A stretch of 64,000 nucleotides of DNA from Megaleporinus macrocephalus (GCA_021613375.1 CM038720.1:41043949-41107948), one strand, 5' to 3'. Numbered from the stretch's first letter, positions 33,735 to 45,334 are shown. Made by a program: numbers and translations. The notes: a model not told the origin generated them from the letters alone.

Positions 33735-34005
33735 TTACACACTCACTACCTAGACAGCCTACTTACACACTCTCTACCTAGACAGCCTACTTACACACTC
33801 ACTACCTAGACAGCCTACTTACACACTCACTACCTAGACAGCCTACTTACACACTCACTACCTAGACAGCCTACTTACACACTCACTACCTAGACAGCCT
33901 ACTTACACACTCACTACCTAGACAGCCTACTTAGACACTCACTACCTAGACAGCCTACTTACACACTCACTACCTAGACAGCCTACTTACACACTCACTA
34001 GGGTT
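33735..34005 (+). repeat. 28-bp minisatellite, about 10 copies
   Basis: Unit includes CCTAGACAGCCTACTTACAC and then ACTCACTA. Period 28 measured at 33841 and 33869. It ends at GGTTTGAGACAGACCCT, which looks like the terminus of a MITE, so the array probably grew from a transposon end. Confidence 0.9.
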
Positions 34006-34035
34006 TGAGACAGACCCTAAATCTGAGTGGGTTTA

Positions 34036-34038
<3 letters not shown>

Positions 34039-34088
<50 letters not shown>
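34039..34088. repeat. (GT)n microsatellite
   Basis: Pure GT run of about 50 bp. Confidence 0.95.
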
Positions 34089-34089
<1 letters not shown>

Positions 34090-34619
34090 TCTCTCTGTTG
34101 TCTTTTTATGCCATGGCCTGTTAGAAGTCCTCTCTCGTCTCCAGTAAGGAATGTCAACTGTGCTCCGCCTGAGGAACCTGGTCCATAGTGTAATGTGCCA
34201 TTTGACCCGGGAAGCTGGACAGTGTTCCCAAATGCTGCATTCTTGGGTTTCGTGATCGGAGGTGGCAGTAAGTCTGGGGTTTAAAACCAAAAACATCTGC
34301 GTGGATTCGTGAGAGAGGTAATGAAACGAGGGCCAGATGCGGTGGTATGATTACAGTGTAATGCAGTCGTGATTATTTGGTGATGCTTGGTTACTCGATG
34401 TAAAAGAAAAAATCTTTTGAATGCACTGCTTCATAAATTAGCAGATATATAAATGGAAGAAAATAAATATTTGATCCCTTGAACATCCAGAAAATAACAT
34501 TGTATAAAATATAAACCTTTAATTTTTATTTGCAGAGAGAAATGAGCATTACCAAGCATTAAGAGTTCTGGCTCCTACAGACTGGTTAAGCTGTAGTGGT
34601 GAGTCTTTCAGTTGTCGTG
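34089..34619. other. Unassigned
   Basis: No gene or recognised repeat. Confidence 0.35.
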
Positions 34620-35206
34620 GTTTTCACACTACATGACTGATCGGCGACACGGGGTCTCCAATTAGTCGACTTTCACCCTGGAGAACCGCCCACTCATCTG
34701 GCTGCTGTTCAAAAAAACGAGAACACACGAGAACTAAACTCTCGTTAGAACAAGTAGTTAGATACGAGTAGTTACTGCGCTGATCTGCAGCGACGAAAGG
34801 AAGAAGAAAAAGAAACGAATATGGAGGAGAAGATGGATAAAGTCCTGGGGCCAGCAGGGGCTGTCTGTTCTGCAGAGAGAATTCTAGATAAATATTTTAT
34901 CAATGAAAACGTACGTGTCTCCCGCAGCCGCAGAGAGATTGTGTGAACAGTGATGTGGTTCTCTCTCTACTGGATCCCATTGGCTGTAGCTAGAGGCTGC
35001 TGTGGACTTACAGTCGCCGACTGACCTAGATATTAAACATGCTAGACGTTTGCTGGGCGTCTGAGATTAGTTGGCGAACACTCAGCGACAGCTCGGCGAG
35101 CGTCTTGATTGCCGATTGACCTCCGAGCAGAGGGTTTTGTCGGCGATCTACTAAATAACTGTCGGCGACTGAAACACCAGGCCTTAATCGTGTAGTGTGA
35201 ACTGAA
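34620..35206. mobile_element. MITE with TTCACACTACAYGA inverted ends
   Basis: Left end GTTTTCACACTACATGACTG; right end TCGTGTAGTGTGAACTGAAC is its reverse complement with a few changes. About 590 bp. GGCGAC-type motifs occur near both ends. No transposase. Superfamily not assigned. Confidence 0.6.
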
Positions 35207-35638
35207 CATTAGATGCTCTAATCAACTCATTACCGACAGCTGTCTTAAGCTGGGCGGACACTGTGCGATTTTTGGCCCTTTTCCAGCTGATTTTTCACTC
35301 GTGTGACTTGTCTTGGTTCCTCAACGAGACGCTGATTTTACTAATTTAAAAACGTCCTGGATGAGCCTGAGTCACGTACGGTAAACACTGCCGGACGGAC
35401 ATGCTTTCTATCAGCGCTGCCTTTTACGCAAGGTCACTGCTTTGTATTTTCACCTAGTGGTTCAAATAGGAATTGCAGGGAGCTGGCCGGAGGTCTCCTC
35501 TTTCTGGATGAAACGCTAGCTGGAAATAAAGAAATTAGGCTCATTTATTTAACGCCATCGATCGGCTCTCGGGGTCGACTCTAATTTGGAGAAATATCGG
35601 CGGATCACCGATGACATGTTTTGATTAAAAATTGGCTG

Positions 35639-35642
<4 letters not shown>
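35207..35642. other. Unassigned, MITE-like pieces
   Basis: Contains GACACTGTGCGATTTTTGGC (about 35258), similar in style to fish MITE ends. No gene. Confidence 0.3.

Positions 35643-35686
<44 letters not shown>
35643..35686. repeat. (TA)n microsatellite
   Basis: Pure TA run. Confidence 0.95.
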
Positions 35687-35690
<4 letters not shown>

Positions 35691-35829
35691 TATTTTTTTG
35701 TCTTATCTGACCACAGCATCTTCTCCCACTAATGTTTTTGGTAATGGTAGATGTTCCTTGTACATTTACCACATTAGTTCTCTGAAAATCTCTTTTCATA
35801 TTCAAACAAAACATATTACTGTAACTGAA

Positions 35830-35917
35830 ATATCCCTAAATGAATCGATATTAAATTGAATCGAATCGAATCGGGATTAAATCGATCCGGGTAATCAGTG
35901 GCGATACCCAGCCCTAA
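35830..35917 (-). mobile_element. hAT-like element end
   Basis: AATCGATATTAAATTGAATC repeats lead to GCGATACCCAGCCCTA at 35902-35917, the reverse of a TAGGGCTGGGTATCG terminus. The other end is not identified. Confidence 0.45.
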
Positions 35918-36057
35918 TGACCAATAACATGCAATGTAGATGTTGCTGTCTATCTCCAGTTCTCGCTGTAGAATTGACAGACCATACTGCCCACGTCTGT
36001 CCAGCCGTTTCCTTGTCCATGCACGTCGCCTTTTTTAGTGTTCTGTTTAGTGTTTTG

Positions 36058-36420
36058 GGGGTGTTTCTCTGCTAAGGGCACAGGACTACTTCACCACATC
36101 ATTGGGAGAGTGGATGGAGCCAGGTACCGTAAAAAAACCTGAGTGACAACCTCCTTCCCTCCACCAGGACATTAGAAATGGGTCATGGCCGGGTCTTCCA
36201 GCACGACAATGACCCAAAACATCCAGCCAAGGCAACAAAAGAGTGGCTCAACAAGAAGCACATTAGCTGAAGGTCTTAGTTGCCTAGAGACAGCCTCAAA
36301 ATCTTAATGATTTGGAGATGATCTGCAAAGAGGAGTGGATCAAAATTCCTCCCGACATGTGCGCAAACCTTATCATCAACTACAACAAACATCAGACTGC
36401 TGTCTTGACCACATAGTCAA
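36058..36420 (+). pseudogene. Tc1-like transposase C-terminal remnant
   Basis: Reads [24 protein letters not shown] sequence from about 36060, then [20 protein letters not shown] (about 36201-36255), the block that carries the second catalytic Asp of Tc1 transposases (family [16 protein letters not shown]). Frameshifted sequence after 36290 corresponds to the DLNPIENLW region and then the C-terminal tail ([15 protein letters not shown] in a shifted frame). The family differs from the Tc1-like copies at 16645 and 40440. No terminal repeats are identified. Confidence 0.65.
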
Positions 36421-36634
36421 ACTCCTAGCACTAGAAGCTTGTCTCTGTCTAAGTTGGGACATTTGGGGCCTGGCTCCAAATCTCAGCAACTGATGGAACC
36501 ACCACCACCTTACCAGCCATCTTCCTTCTAGCCTTCTTTAACTTTTCAGATGTTCCGAATTTACATCGCTCCCAGCCTCATCCAACACCTCCATTTACCC
36601 ATTTATGTCAGATCTGTCTGTCCTCAAATCAAAT

Positions 36635-36769
36635 ATGGCTTCTCGTCAGGGACCCTCAGACCACGCAATCCAACTTCTCGGACGTTGGTCTTCCCAGGCG
36701 CATCATAGTTACGTTCGTTCTCAAACCGACGACCTCAGGCTGGCACACAAGAGGCTTGCGTCTATGTAA
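36635..36769 (+). pseudogene. DIRS-like tyrosine recombinase, C-terminal fragment
   Basis: A 44-codon open segment reads MASRQGPSDHAIQLLGRWSS, then QAHHSYVRSQTDDLRLAHKR and LASM, followed by a stop. The pattern HxIQxLGRWxSxAxxxYVR is the end of the catalytic domain of tyrosine recombinases in DIRS-type retrotransposons, where the Tyr of HSYVR would be the nucleophile. DIRS elements use this enzyme to insert a circular DNA copy without target duplication. Only the C-terminus is seen. The RT and RNase H parts are absent. Alternatively it could come from a Crypton; the GRWSSQAHHSYVR wording fits DIRS better from memory. Confidence 0.55.
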
Positions 36770-37160
36770 GCTGGAGCTCTTGGAGCCTGGCTTCAAATCC
36801 CAGCCACCAAAGCCATCCAGAACTCCAGCCCCAAGTTTCTCAGAGTTCCTCTTGCTTGTCCTGCCTTAGAGGTCCACCCGTCGCAAAATGAAGTTATGAA
36901 ATAACTTAAGTCTGGGAGAAGGACCACGCCCAAACTCCTCCTCTCCATCATTACACGCTCTATATAAACCACTCCTCTGCCTTCACCTTCAAGTGATGAA
37001 ATTCCCACCCCAGCTCCTCCCTCTCTTTGCTTGGCAACGGGGCGCCTGGCTCCAAATCCCAGCAGCCGAAGCCACCCAGAACTCCAGCCCCAGGTTTCCC
37101 AGAGTCCCCCCTGCTTACCATTGCTTGGTCTCTGCTGTAAAGTTTCTATTTTGGAGATAC
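36770..37160 (+). repeat. Repeated flanks of the DIRS-like fragment with a TATA motif
   Basis: A block including GAACTCCAGCCCCAAGTTTC occurs at about 36810 and again near 37079, offset about 258 bp; a shorter related block (GGCCTGGCTCCAAATCTCAG) is at 36466. CTCTATATAAACC at 36957-36969 is a plausible TATA box. This may be the terminal or internal repeat region of a DIRS element. Confidence 0.5.
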
Positions 37161-37739
37161 ATGGGGTTTCTTGGACAGCGATGGTATGATACATGTGATA
37201 AGTAGGTATTATAAGTCGGACTATAACAATATTGCTAAAACTGATTTCTCTTATTCTAAAGAAACTATATATTTGAACCCCTTAAGATTCTCAGGCATAT
37301 AATTCAGTACCTACATGGACGATATCACCATATGTGTAATGAAAGGTTAACTCCTGGTATTGTAAGAGATTATTATTATTATTATTATTATTATTTATGT
37401 GAAGTTTCTTATTGGTTAGTTAAGCCTATATGTACTGTTGGCCTTTCTTTATCTAAATATTTGCTCTAACACCGATTCTAAAAATTCAGAGAACTCTGTT
37501 TACCTGCCAGGACTGTGTACATCATCACATACAGCGTCCACCTGAGATACGCCCTTCTCGTTAGAAATGAGGAGAAAGCAGGCGATGGAGGAAACCGATG
37601 AACTCCACAGGGTGGTGATGACGTGTAGTAGAAGATCCGCGTCCTTCATTAGCTGATGAGTCGCTGAAGTCGCCGGTTGTGGTTTACACGTGCAGAACTG
37701 TTGTTTTGTATCTACAGCATGTTTTCAAGGAGGTTACCT
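37161..37739. other. Unassigned
   Basis: Contains a short (TTA)n run at 37369-37394. No gene recognised. Confidence 0.4.
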
Positions 37740-38262
37740 GAGTACTAAACCCAATAGGAGGAGAGATGATCAGGGAGGCGAGAAAGGGGAGGTGAGAGGG
37801 GAAGCCAGGGAAGGGAAATGACAGGGTAGGTGAGGGAGGAGAGATGAGTAGGATGGTGAGGGAGTGGAGACCAGAAGGGAGGTGACAGAGGAGAGATGAG
37901 CTGGGTGCCGAGGGAGGGGAGATCTGAGGGGAGGTGAGGGAGGTGAGATGAACAGGGTGTTAAGCGGGGGTGAGGGAGGAGAGATGAGCAGGGTGGCGAG
38001 GGAGTGGAGATCAGAGGAGCGGTGAGGGAGAAGAGATGAGCAGGGAGGTGAGGTAGGGGAGATCAGAGGGGAGGTGAGGTAGGAGAGATGAGTAGGGTGG
38101 TGAGGAAGTGAAGACCAGAAGGGAGGTGAGGGAGGAGAGATGAACAGAGTGGTGGGGGAGGAGAGATCAAAGGGGAGGTGAGGGGGGAGAGATAAGCAGG
38201 GTGGTGATGGAGGGGAGATCTAAGGGGAGGTGAGGGAGGTTAGCAGGTTGTTGAGGGAGGGC
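37740..38262 (+). repeat. G/A-rich minisatellite
   Basis: Irregular units of about 50-60 bp such as GAGGAGAGATGAGCAGGGTG and GGGGAGATCAGAGGGGAGGT. The plus strand is strongly purine-rich with many GGG runs. Confidence 0.8.
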
Positions 38263-38266
38263 AGAT

Positions 38267-39113
38267 CTGTCCTCACCAGAGTTTAGTCCTCACCAGAGTT
38301 TAGTTCACACCAGAGTTTAGTTCTCACCAGAGTTTAGTTCACACCAGAGTTTAGTTCACACCAGAGTTTAGTTCACACCAGAGTTTAGTCCTCACCAGAG
38401 TTTAGTTCACACCAGAGTTTAGTTCACACCAGAGTTTAGTCCTCACCAGAGTTTAGTTCTCACCAGAGTTTAGTTCTCTCCAGAGTTTAGTTCTCACCAG
38501 AGTTTAGTTCTCTCCAGAGTTTAGTTCACACCAGAGTTTAGTTCTCTCCAGAGTTTAGTTCACACCAGAGTTTAGTTCTCTCCAGAGTTTAGTTCACACC
38601 AGAGTTTAGTTCTCACCAGAGTTTAGTTCTCACCAGAGTTTAGTCCTCACCAGAGTTTAGTTCACACCAGAGTTTAGTTCTCTCCAGAGTTTAGTCCTCA
38701 CCAGAGTTTAGTTCACACCAGAGTTTAGTTCTCACCAGAGTTTAGTTCTCACCAGAGTTTAGTTCACACCAGAGTTTAGTTCTCACCAGAGTTTAGTTCA
38801 CACCAGAGTTTAGTCCTCACCAGAGTTTAGTTCTCACCAGAGTTTAGTTCACACCAGAGTTTCGTTCTCACCAGAGTTTAGTTCTCACCAGAGTTTAGTC
38901 CTCACCAGAGTTTAGTTCACACCAGAGTTTAGTTCTCACCAGAGTTTAGTCCTCACCAGAGTTTAGTTCTCACCAGAGTTTAGTCCTCACCAGAGTTTAG
39001 TTCACACCAGAGTTTAGTTCTCACCAGAGTTTAGTCCTCACCAGAGTTTAGTTCACACCAGAGTTTAGTTCTCACCAGAGTTTAGTTCACACCAGAGTTT
39101 AGTTCTCACCAGA
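38267..39113 (+). repeat. 17-bp minisatellite, about 50 copies
   Basis: Unit CACCAGAGTTTAGTTCT, with CA, CT or TC at the variable dinucleotide before CACC. Period 17 measured at 38291 and 38308. Confidence 0.95.
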
Positions 39114-39116
39114 GAA

Positions 39117-39922
39117 CTGTGTAGTGTAGTGTAACCAGGTATAAAGACCTGACCACTCAGACAGTCGTGTAGTGTAACCAGGTATAAAGACCTGACCACT
39201 CAGACAGTCGTGTAGTGTAACCAGGCATAAAGACCTGACCACTCAGACAGTCGTGTAGTGTAACCAGGTATAAAGACCTGACCACTCAGACAGTCGTGTA
39301 GTGTAACCAGATATAAAGACCTGACCACTCAGACAGTCGTGTAGTGTAACCAGGTATAAAGACCTGACCCACTCAGACAGTCGTGTAGTGTAACCAGGTA
39401 TAAAGACCTGACCACTCAGACAGTCGTGTAGTGTAAAGCAGGTATAAAGTCCTGACCACTCAGACAGTCGTGTAGTGTAACCAGGCATAAAGACCTGACC
39501 ACTCAGACAGTCGTGTAGTGTAACCAGGTATAAAGACCTGACCACTCAGACAGTCGTGTAGTGTAACCAGATATAAAGACCTGACCACTCAGACAGTCGT
39601 GTAGTGTGACCAGGTATAAAGACCGGACCACTCAGACAGTTGTGTAGTGTAAAGCAGGTATAAAGACCTGACCACTCAGACAGTCGTGTAGTGTAACCAG
39701 GTATAGAGACCTGACCACTCAGACAGTCGTGTAGTGTGAAGCAGGTATAAAGACCTGACCACTCAGACAGTCGTGTAGTGTGAAGCAGGTATAAAGACCT
39801 GACCACTCAGACAGTCGTGTAGTGTGAAGCAGGTATAAAGACCTGACCACTCAGACAGTCGTGTAGTGTGAAGCAGGTATAAAGACCTGACCACTCAGAC
39901 AGTCGTGTAGTGTGAAGCAGGC
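39117..39922 (+). repeat. 43-bp minisatellite, about 19 copies
   Basis: Unit contains AACCAGGTATAAAGACCTGA and GACCACTCAGACAGTCGTGT. CAGGT and ACCTG flank ATAAAG as a small inverted repeat. Period 43 measured at 39181 and 39224. In the right part many units read GAAGCAGG instead of AACCAGG. Confidence 0.95.
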
Positions 39923-40074
39923 GTTGGACCTCCAAAATAAATAATGGATTAATAGAATTATCATCCATATGCTATTAACTATATTCATATCTTTGTAAAT
40001 TGACAGCGATGGTTCATGCAGCACTGGAAGACCAGACAAGGTCATTATCAGCTTCTCATCTGTTTTCAAATTGT

Positions 40075-40124
<50 letters not shown>
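40075..40124. repeat. (GT)n microsatellite
   Basis: Pure GT run. Confidence 0.95.
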
Positions 40125-40125
<1 letters not shown>

Positions 40126-40439
40126 CTGATTGGCTAAACGAATGCTTTGGCCACGCTCATTTGAATAAAGGTTTCGGCAAGCCATATTTCACTGCAAGGC
40201 AAACCATGGTGCGACGGCGGAGCTCTCTATTGAAACGAATAGGAGGCAGTGAGGCACATCAATGCTACCCAATGAAAAACAAGTACCTCCAAAATTGCTT
40301 TAAAAAAAACTTTACAGGAGAGACCAAACATGTTCTTTACTATTAATGTAAGTCAATGGAACCAAAATTGTTTGCAAGGTATTTTGTGCCATTTCCATTA
40401 TTTAATTTATCCTGACATTTCTACACAGTGTAAACATCA
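40125..40439. other. Unassigned
   Basis: No gene recognised. Possibly an old MITE, but no clear ends. Confidence 0.35.
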
Positions 40440-41335
40440 GATGGTCCGTTCTACTGGGAACGACAGCAGCTCAGACACCAAGTGGTGGCAACGTACAATG
40501 ACAGAGCTGGTCAGCGGATGCTGAGGAGCATAATGCACAGAGGTCACCAACTTTCTATAGAGCCAATCACTACAGACCTCCAAACTTCTTGTGGCCTTCA
40601 GATCAGCTCAAGAACAGAGCATAGGGAGCTTTATGGAATGAGTCTCCATGGCCGAGCAGCTGCATCCAAGCCTTACATCACCAAGAACAATGCAGAGTGT
40701 CAGATGCAGCGGAGTAAAGCACGCCAACACTGGACTCTAGAGCAGCGGAGACGTGTTCTCTGGAGTAACCAATCACGATTCTCCATCTGGCAATCTGATG
40801 GACGAGTCTGGGTTTGGCGGTTGCCAGGAGAACGGTACTTGTCTGACTGCATTGTGTCGAGTGTAAAGTTTGGTGGAGGGGGGATTATGGTGTGGGGTTG
40901 TTTTTCAGGAGGTGGGCTCGGACCCTCAGTTCCAGTGAAAGGAACTCTTAATGCTTCAGAAGAGATTCTGGACAATTTCATGCTCCCAACTTTGTGGGGA
41001 CAGTTTGGGGACGGCCCCTTCCTGTTCCAACATGACTGCCCACCAGTGCACAGAGCAGCTCCATAAAGACATGGAGGAGCAAGTTTGGTGTGGAAGAACT
41101 TGACTGGCCTGCACAGAGTCCTGACCTCAACCTGATAGAACACCTTTGGGATGAATTAGAGCGGAGACTCAGAGCCAGACCTTCTCGTCCAACATCAGTG
41201 TCTGACCTCACTAAGGTTCTTCTGGAAGAACGGTCCAACATTCCCATAAACACTCTCCTAAACCGTGTGGAGAGACTTCCCAGAGTTGAAGCTGTTATAG
41301 CTGCAAAGGTTGGGCCGACATCATATTAAACCCTA
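40440..41335 (+). pseudogene. Tc1-like transposase, nearly complete but inactivated
   Basis: The frame from 40482 to 41066 carries [66 protein letters not shown] and [13 protein letters not shown] second frame from 41090 carries LDWPAQSPDLNLIEHLWDEL and ends VEAVIAAKVGPTSY at 41329. These are the catalytic blocks of a DD34E Tc1 transposase, which cuts and pastes DNA in the nucleus. The second Asp (QHD, codon 185) and the Glu (LIEHLW, 41138-41140) remain. The first Asp is changed: the LWSDES block reads LWSNQS, with Asn at 40767-40769. A frameshift with a stop lies at about 41060-41090, and the N-terminal DNA-binding domain is only partly readable in other frames. The minus-strand relative at 16645 has Asp at the first site. 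Terminal repeats are not found. Confidence 0.85.
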
Positions 41336-42285
41336 TGGATTAAGAATGGGACGCCACTCAAGTTCATATGTGTGTGAAGGTAGTATGTACCTGTAATAAT
41401 TAGTTGTGTTTAAAATAATAATGTATTGTGGTTTTTAAGCGCAGTGCTCACACAGATGAAACAGCTTGCTTTCACGAATGCCCCTCTGATCCGAGAGGAA
41501 ATTTCAATCCTGCCGTACATAATCACAGCCCGCTGGCAGCGCAGGGACACAGCAGCATTCTCTTGGAAAGCTGAGACAACAGAACACAAAAGGAAAGGGC
41601 TGCAGTCATCCAGCTAGAACAACAGGCTACATCACCAAGACTGACACTGAGGATATCTGATCTGCCCCCACCAGCTCCTAAAACCAGACTCTACCCTTGG
41701 GCTCTAAGCCCAAACGCTGCGACCCTGGAGCTCAACCTGATTATTCATAACGAAATCAAAAAAAGAAAAGAAAGCATGAACCCAAAAGCCCATAACCCCA
41801 AAACAATAACAGTTCATTACTAACAAATAGCGTCCGTAATTGGAATGCATCACGAACACCCTACTCCAGCTCCTGCTGCTGCTCCTAAATGGAACTTCCT
41901 ATTGACAGGATCCCCGTCGGAGCTGGATGTAGCCTCCTCTCTTTACAGGAGTCTCCGGAACTTCTAAAGAAGCTGCTGCATGCAAGTTATTTCCTGATTT
42001 CTAAGACGATCTGTGAATGAAACAAATGCTTTAGTTCCCTAGTATACAGCGTCTCCATGCTATCAGCCAGAGGGTCACTGATAGTATACAGTATGAGCTG
42101 TACTAATTCAAAATCTCAACAGCAGCTTAACCAGCACTTGTACCCCACTGACCCCACTGACCCCACTGACCCCTACTCAAAATCACTCAACTACATGCTA
42201 TAAGAGATGTGTACAAGAGAATGCATTTACTGAGCAATCTTAGATTTATTACAGCGTAAAACCCTACATATATATCTTGATGGAG
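41336..42285. other. Unassigned
   Basis: No supported gene. The 63-codon open frame at 41426-41617 has no recognisable motif. A short CCCCACTGA repeat occurs at about 42145-42172. Confidence 0.4.
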
Positions 42286-44662
42286 ACGGCACGGTGGTGT
42301 AGTGGTTAGTATGTTGGTGTAGTGGTTAGTATGGTGGTGTAGTGGTTAGTATGGTGGTGTAGTGGTTAGTACGGTGGTGTAGTGGTTAGTATGGTGGTGT
42401 AATGGTTCGTATGGTGATGTAATGGTTAGTATGGTGATGTAGTGGTTAGTATGGTGGTGTAGTGGTTAGTATGGTGGTGTAGTGGTTAGTATGGTGGTGT
42501 AGTGGTTAGTAAGGTGGTGTAGTGGTTAGTACGGCGGTGTAGTGGTCAGCACGGTGGTGTAGTGGTTAGTATGGTGGTGTAATGGTTAGTATGGTGATGT
42601 AATGGTTAGTATGGTGATGTAGTGGTTAGTATGGTGGTGTAGTGGTTAGTATGGTGGTGTAGTGGTTAGTAAGGTGGTGTAGTGGTTAGTAAGGTGGTGT
42701 AGTGGTTAGTACGGTGGTGTAGTGGTTAGTACGGTGGTGTAGTGGTTACTATGGTGGTGTAGTGGTTAGTACGGTGGTGTAGTGGTTAGTATGGTGGTGT
42801 AGTGGTTAGTATGGTGGTGTAGTGGTTAGTACGGTGGTGTAGTGGTTAGTATGGTGGTGTTGTGGTTAGTACGGTGGTGTAGTGGTCAGTACGGTGGTGG
42901 GTGTAGTGGTTAGTATGGTGGTGTAGTGGTTAGTACAATGGTGTAATGGTCAGTACGGTGGTGTAGTGGTTAGTATGGTGGTGTAGTGGTTAGTACAATA
43001 GTGTAATGGTCAGTACGGTGGTGTAGTGGTTAGTACAATGGTGTAATGGTCAGTACGGTGGTGTAGTGGTTAGTATGATGGTGTAGTGGTTAGTATGGTG
43101 GTGTAGTGGTTAGTACGGTGGTGTAGTGGTTAGTACGGTGGTGTAGTGGTTAGTATGGTGTTGTAGTGGTTAGTATGGTGGTGTAGTGGTTAGTACGGTG
43201 GTGTAGTGGTCAGTACGGTGGTGTAGTGGTTAGTATGGTGGTGTAGTGGTTAGCACAGTGGTGTAGTGGTTAGTACGGTGGTGTAGTGGTTAGTACGGTG
43301 GTGTAGTGGTTAGTACGGTGGTGTAGTGGTTAGTATGGTGGTGTAGTGGTTAGTATGGTGGTGTGGTGGTTAGTACGGTGGTGTAGTGGTTAGTACGGTG
43401 GTGTAGTGGTTAGTACGGAGGTGTAGTGGTTAGTACGGTGGTGTAGTGGTTAGTACGGTGGTGTAGTGGTTAGTATGGTGGTGTAGTGGTTAGTATGGTG
43501 GTGTAGTGGTTAGTATGGTGGGGTAGTGGTTAGTACGGTGGTGTAGTGGTTAGTATGGTGGTGTAGTGGTTAGTATGGTGGGGTAGTGGTTAGTACGGTG
43601 GTGTAGTGGTTAGTACGGTGGTGTAGTGGTTAGTATGGTGGTGTAGTGGTTAGTATGGTGGTGTAGTGGTTAGTATGGTGGTGTGGTGGTTAGTACGGTG
43701 GTGTAGTGGTTAGTACGGTGGTGTAGTGGTTAGTACGGAGGTGTAGTGGTTAGTACGGTGGTGTAGTGGTTAGTACGGTGGTGTAGTGGTTAGTATGGTG
43801 GTGTAGTGGTTAGTATGGTGGGGTAGTGGTTAGTACGGTGGTGTAGTGGTTAGTATGGTGGTGTAGTGGTTAGTATGGTGGTGTAGTGGTCAGTACGGTG
43901 GTGTAGTGGTTAGTATGGTGGTGTAGTGGTTAGCACAGTGGTGTAGTGGTTAGTACGGTGGTGTAGTGGTTAGTACGGTGGTGTAGTGGTTAGTACGGTG
44001 GTGTAGTGGTTAGTATGGTGGTGTAGTGGTTAGTATGGTGGTGTGGTGGTTAGTACGGTGGTGTAGTGGTTAGTACGGTGGTGTAGTGGTTAGTACGGAG
44101 GTGTAGTGGTTAGTACGGTGGTGTAGTGGTTAGTACGGTGGTGTAGTGGTTAGTATGGTGGTGTAGTGGTTAGTATGGTGGTGTAGTGGTTAGTATGGTG
44201 GGGTAGTGGTTAGTACGGTGGTGTAGTGGTTAGTATGGTGGTGTAGTGGTTAGTATGGTGGGGTAGTGGTTAGTACGGTGGTGTAGTGGTTAGTACGGTG
44301 GTGTAGTGGTTAGTATGGTGGTGTAGTGGTTAGTATGGTGGTGTAGTGGTTAGTATGGTGGTGTGGTGGTTAGTACGGTGGTGTAGTGGTTAGTACGGTG
44401 GTGTAGTGGTTAGTACGGAGGTGTAGTGGTTAGTACGGTGGTGTAGTGGTTAGTACGGTGGTGTAGTGGTTAGTATGGTGGTGTAGTGGTTAGTATGGTG
44501 GGGTAGTGGTTAGTACGGTGGTGTAGTGGTTAGTATGGTGGTGTAGTGGTTAGTATGGTGGTGTAGTGGTTAGTATGGTGGTGTAGTGGTGTAGTGGTTA
44601 GTACGGTGGTGTAGTGGTTAGTATGGTGGTGTAGTGGTTAGTATGGTGGTGTAGTGGTAGTT
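42286..44662 (+). repeat. 20-bp minisatellite, array 3, about 119 copies
   Basis: Same unit and orientation as arrays 1 and 2; it starts GGCACGGTGGTGTAG, close to the SINE head. A 680-bp higher-order repeat (34 units) is visible: TAGCACAGTG at 43251 and 43931, and GTGTGGTGGT at 43361 and 44041 and again at 43681 and 44361. Confidence 0.95.
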
Positions 44663-44689
44663 AAAGGTAGCTGTCTTGATCTTCTTAGG

Positions 44690-44990
44690 AGGCAGTGTTG
44701 TGCACCGTGTCAGTCCTAGTATCTTAGTAGTCTTTGATGTGGTCGTAAAGTGTACATCACTACTGCCTTCATAAAACACTTACACAGAGGAACCTCAGCT
44801 GGCAGCGTTTTATATAGACAGCTGAATCACACATGACTCGGTGCCTTGCTGTCTCTGCTTGTTAAGCCACACTACCTGAGGCTCTCGTTAACTGAATAGA
44901 TCTGAGTCCAAATTACTACTCAGTTCTGATTCTAGAACTTTCCTTGTGATGAGAAAGAGTAGAGGAAACATCTGCAGATGGTGAGGTGAT
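44690..44990. repeat. Dispersed repeat, copy 1
   Basis: Shares CACAGAGGAACCTCAGCTGG, TCTGCTTGTTAAGCC and TTCTGATTCTAGAACTTTCC with 51925-52215. Non-coding; family unknown. Confidence 0.6.
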
Positions 44991-45184
44991 TATAATAATT
45001 ACACCAATGAAGGGAAACCAAGTTTGGTGCCACTGGGAATCTAGTGTTACTACTGCTAGTCAACGTTAGCACCACTAGTAAAAGCCAAATTGGTCCTGTG
45101 TTGATCTCCTTTATATAAACTGGGGGGTTTTGTAGGGTGTGTCTTGCTATGAAGCCCAATGTTCATGTTTCAATTGTAGGGCTT
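44991..45184. other. Spacer
   Basis: Nothing recognised. Confidence 0.4.
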
Positions 45185-45302
45185 GTTGGTCCTGATCATT
45201 AAAGAACAGAGTATTAAAGTATACAGAGAATCAGATGAACTACAGTCTGTAAGTGGAGCTCCTGTATGGTCAGTGGAGCTGATACAGTGGACAGTGAGTT
45301 TA
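45185..45302 (-). mobile_element. Fold-back element terminal fragment, single 45-bp unit
   Basis: GGTCCTGATCATTAAAGAAC, GAATCAGATGAACTACAGTC and one copy of the 45-bp unit (GGAGCTGATACAGTGGACAG). It shows the arm before expansion. Confidence 0.65.
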
Positions 45303-45334
45303 GATACAAGGAGGTATATAAGTGGCTGGTGGGT

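Noticed and set aside
41426..41617. Possible small exon of 63 codons
   Set aside because: No recognisable motif, no clear splice signals, and no sign of conservation that I can judge from the sequence.
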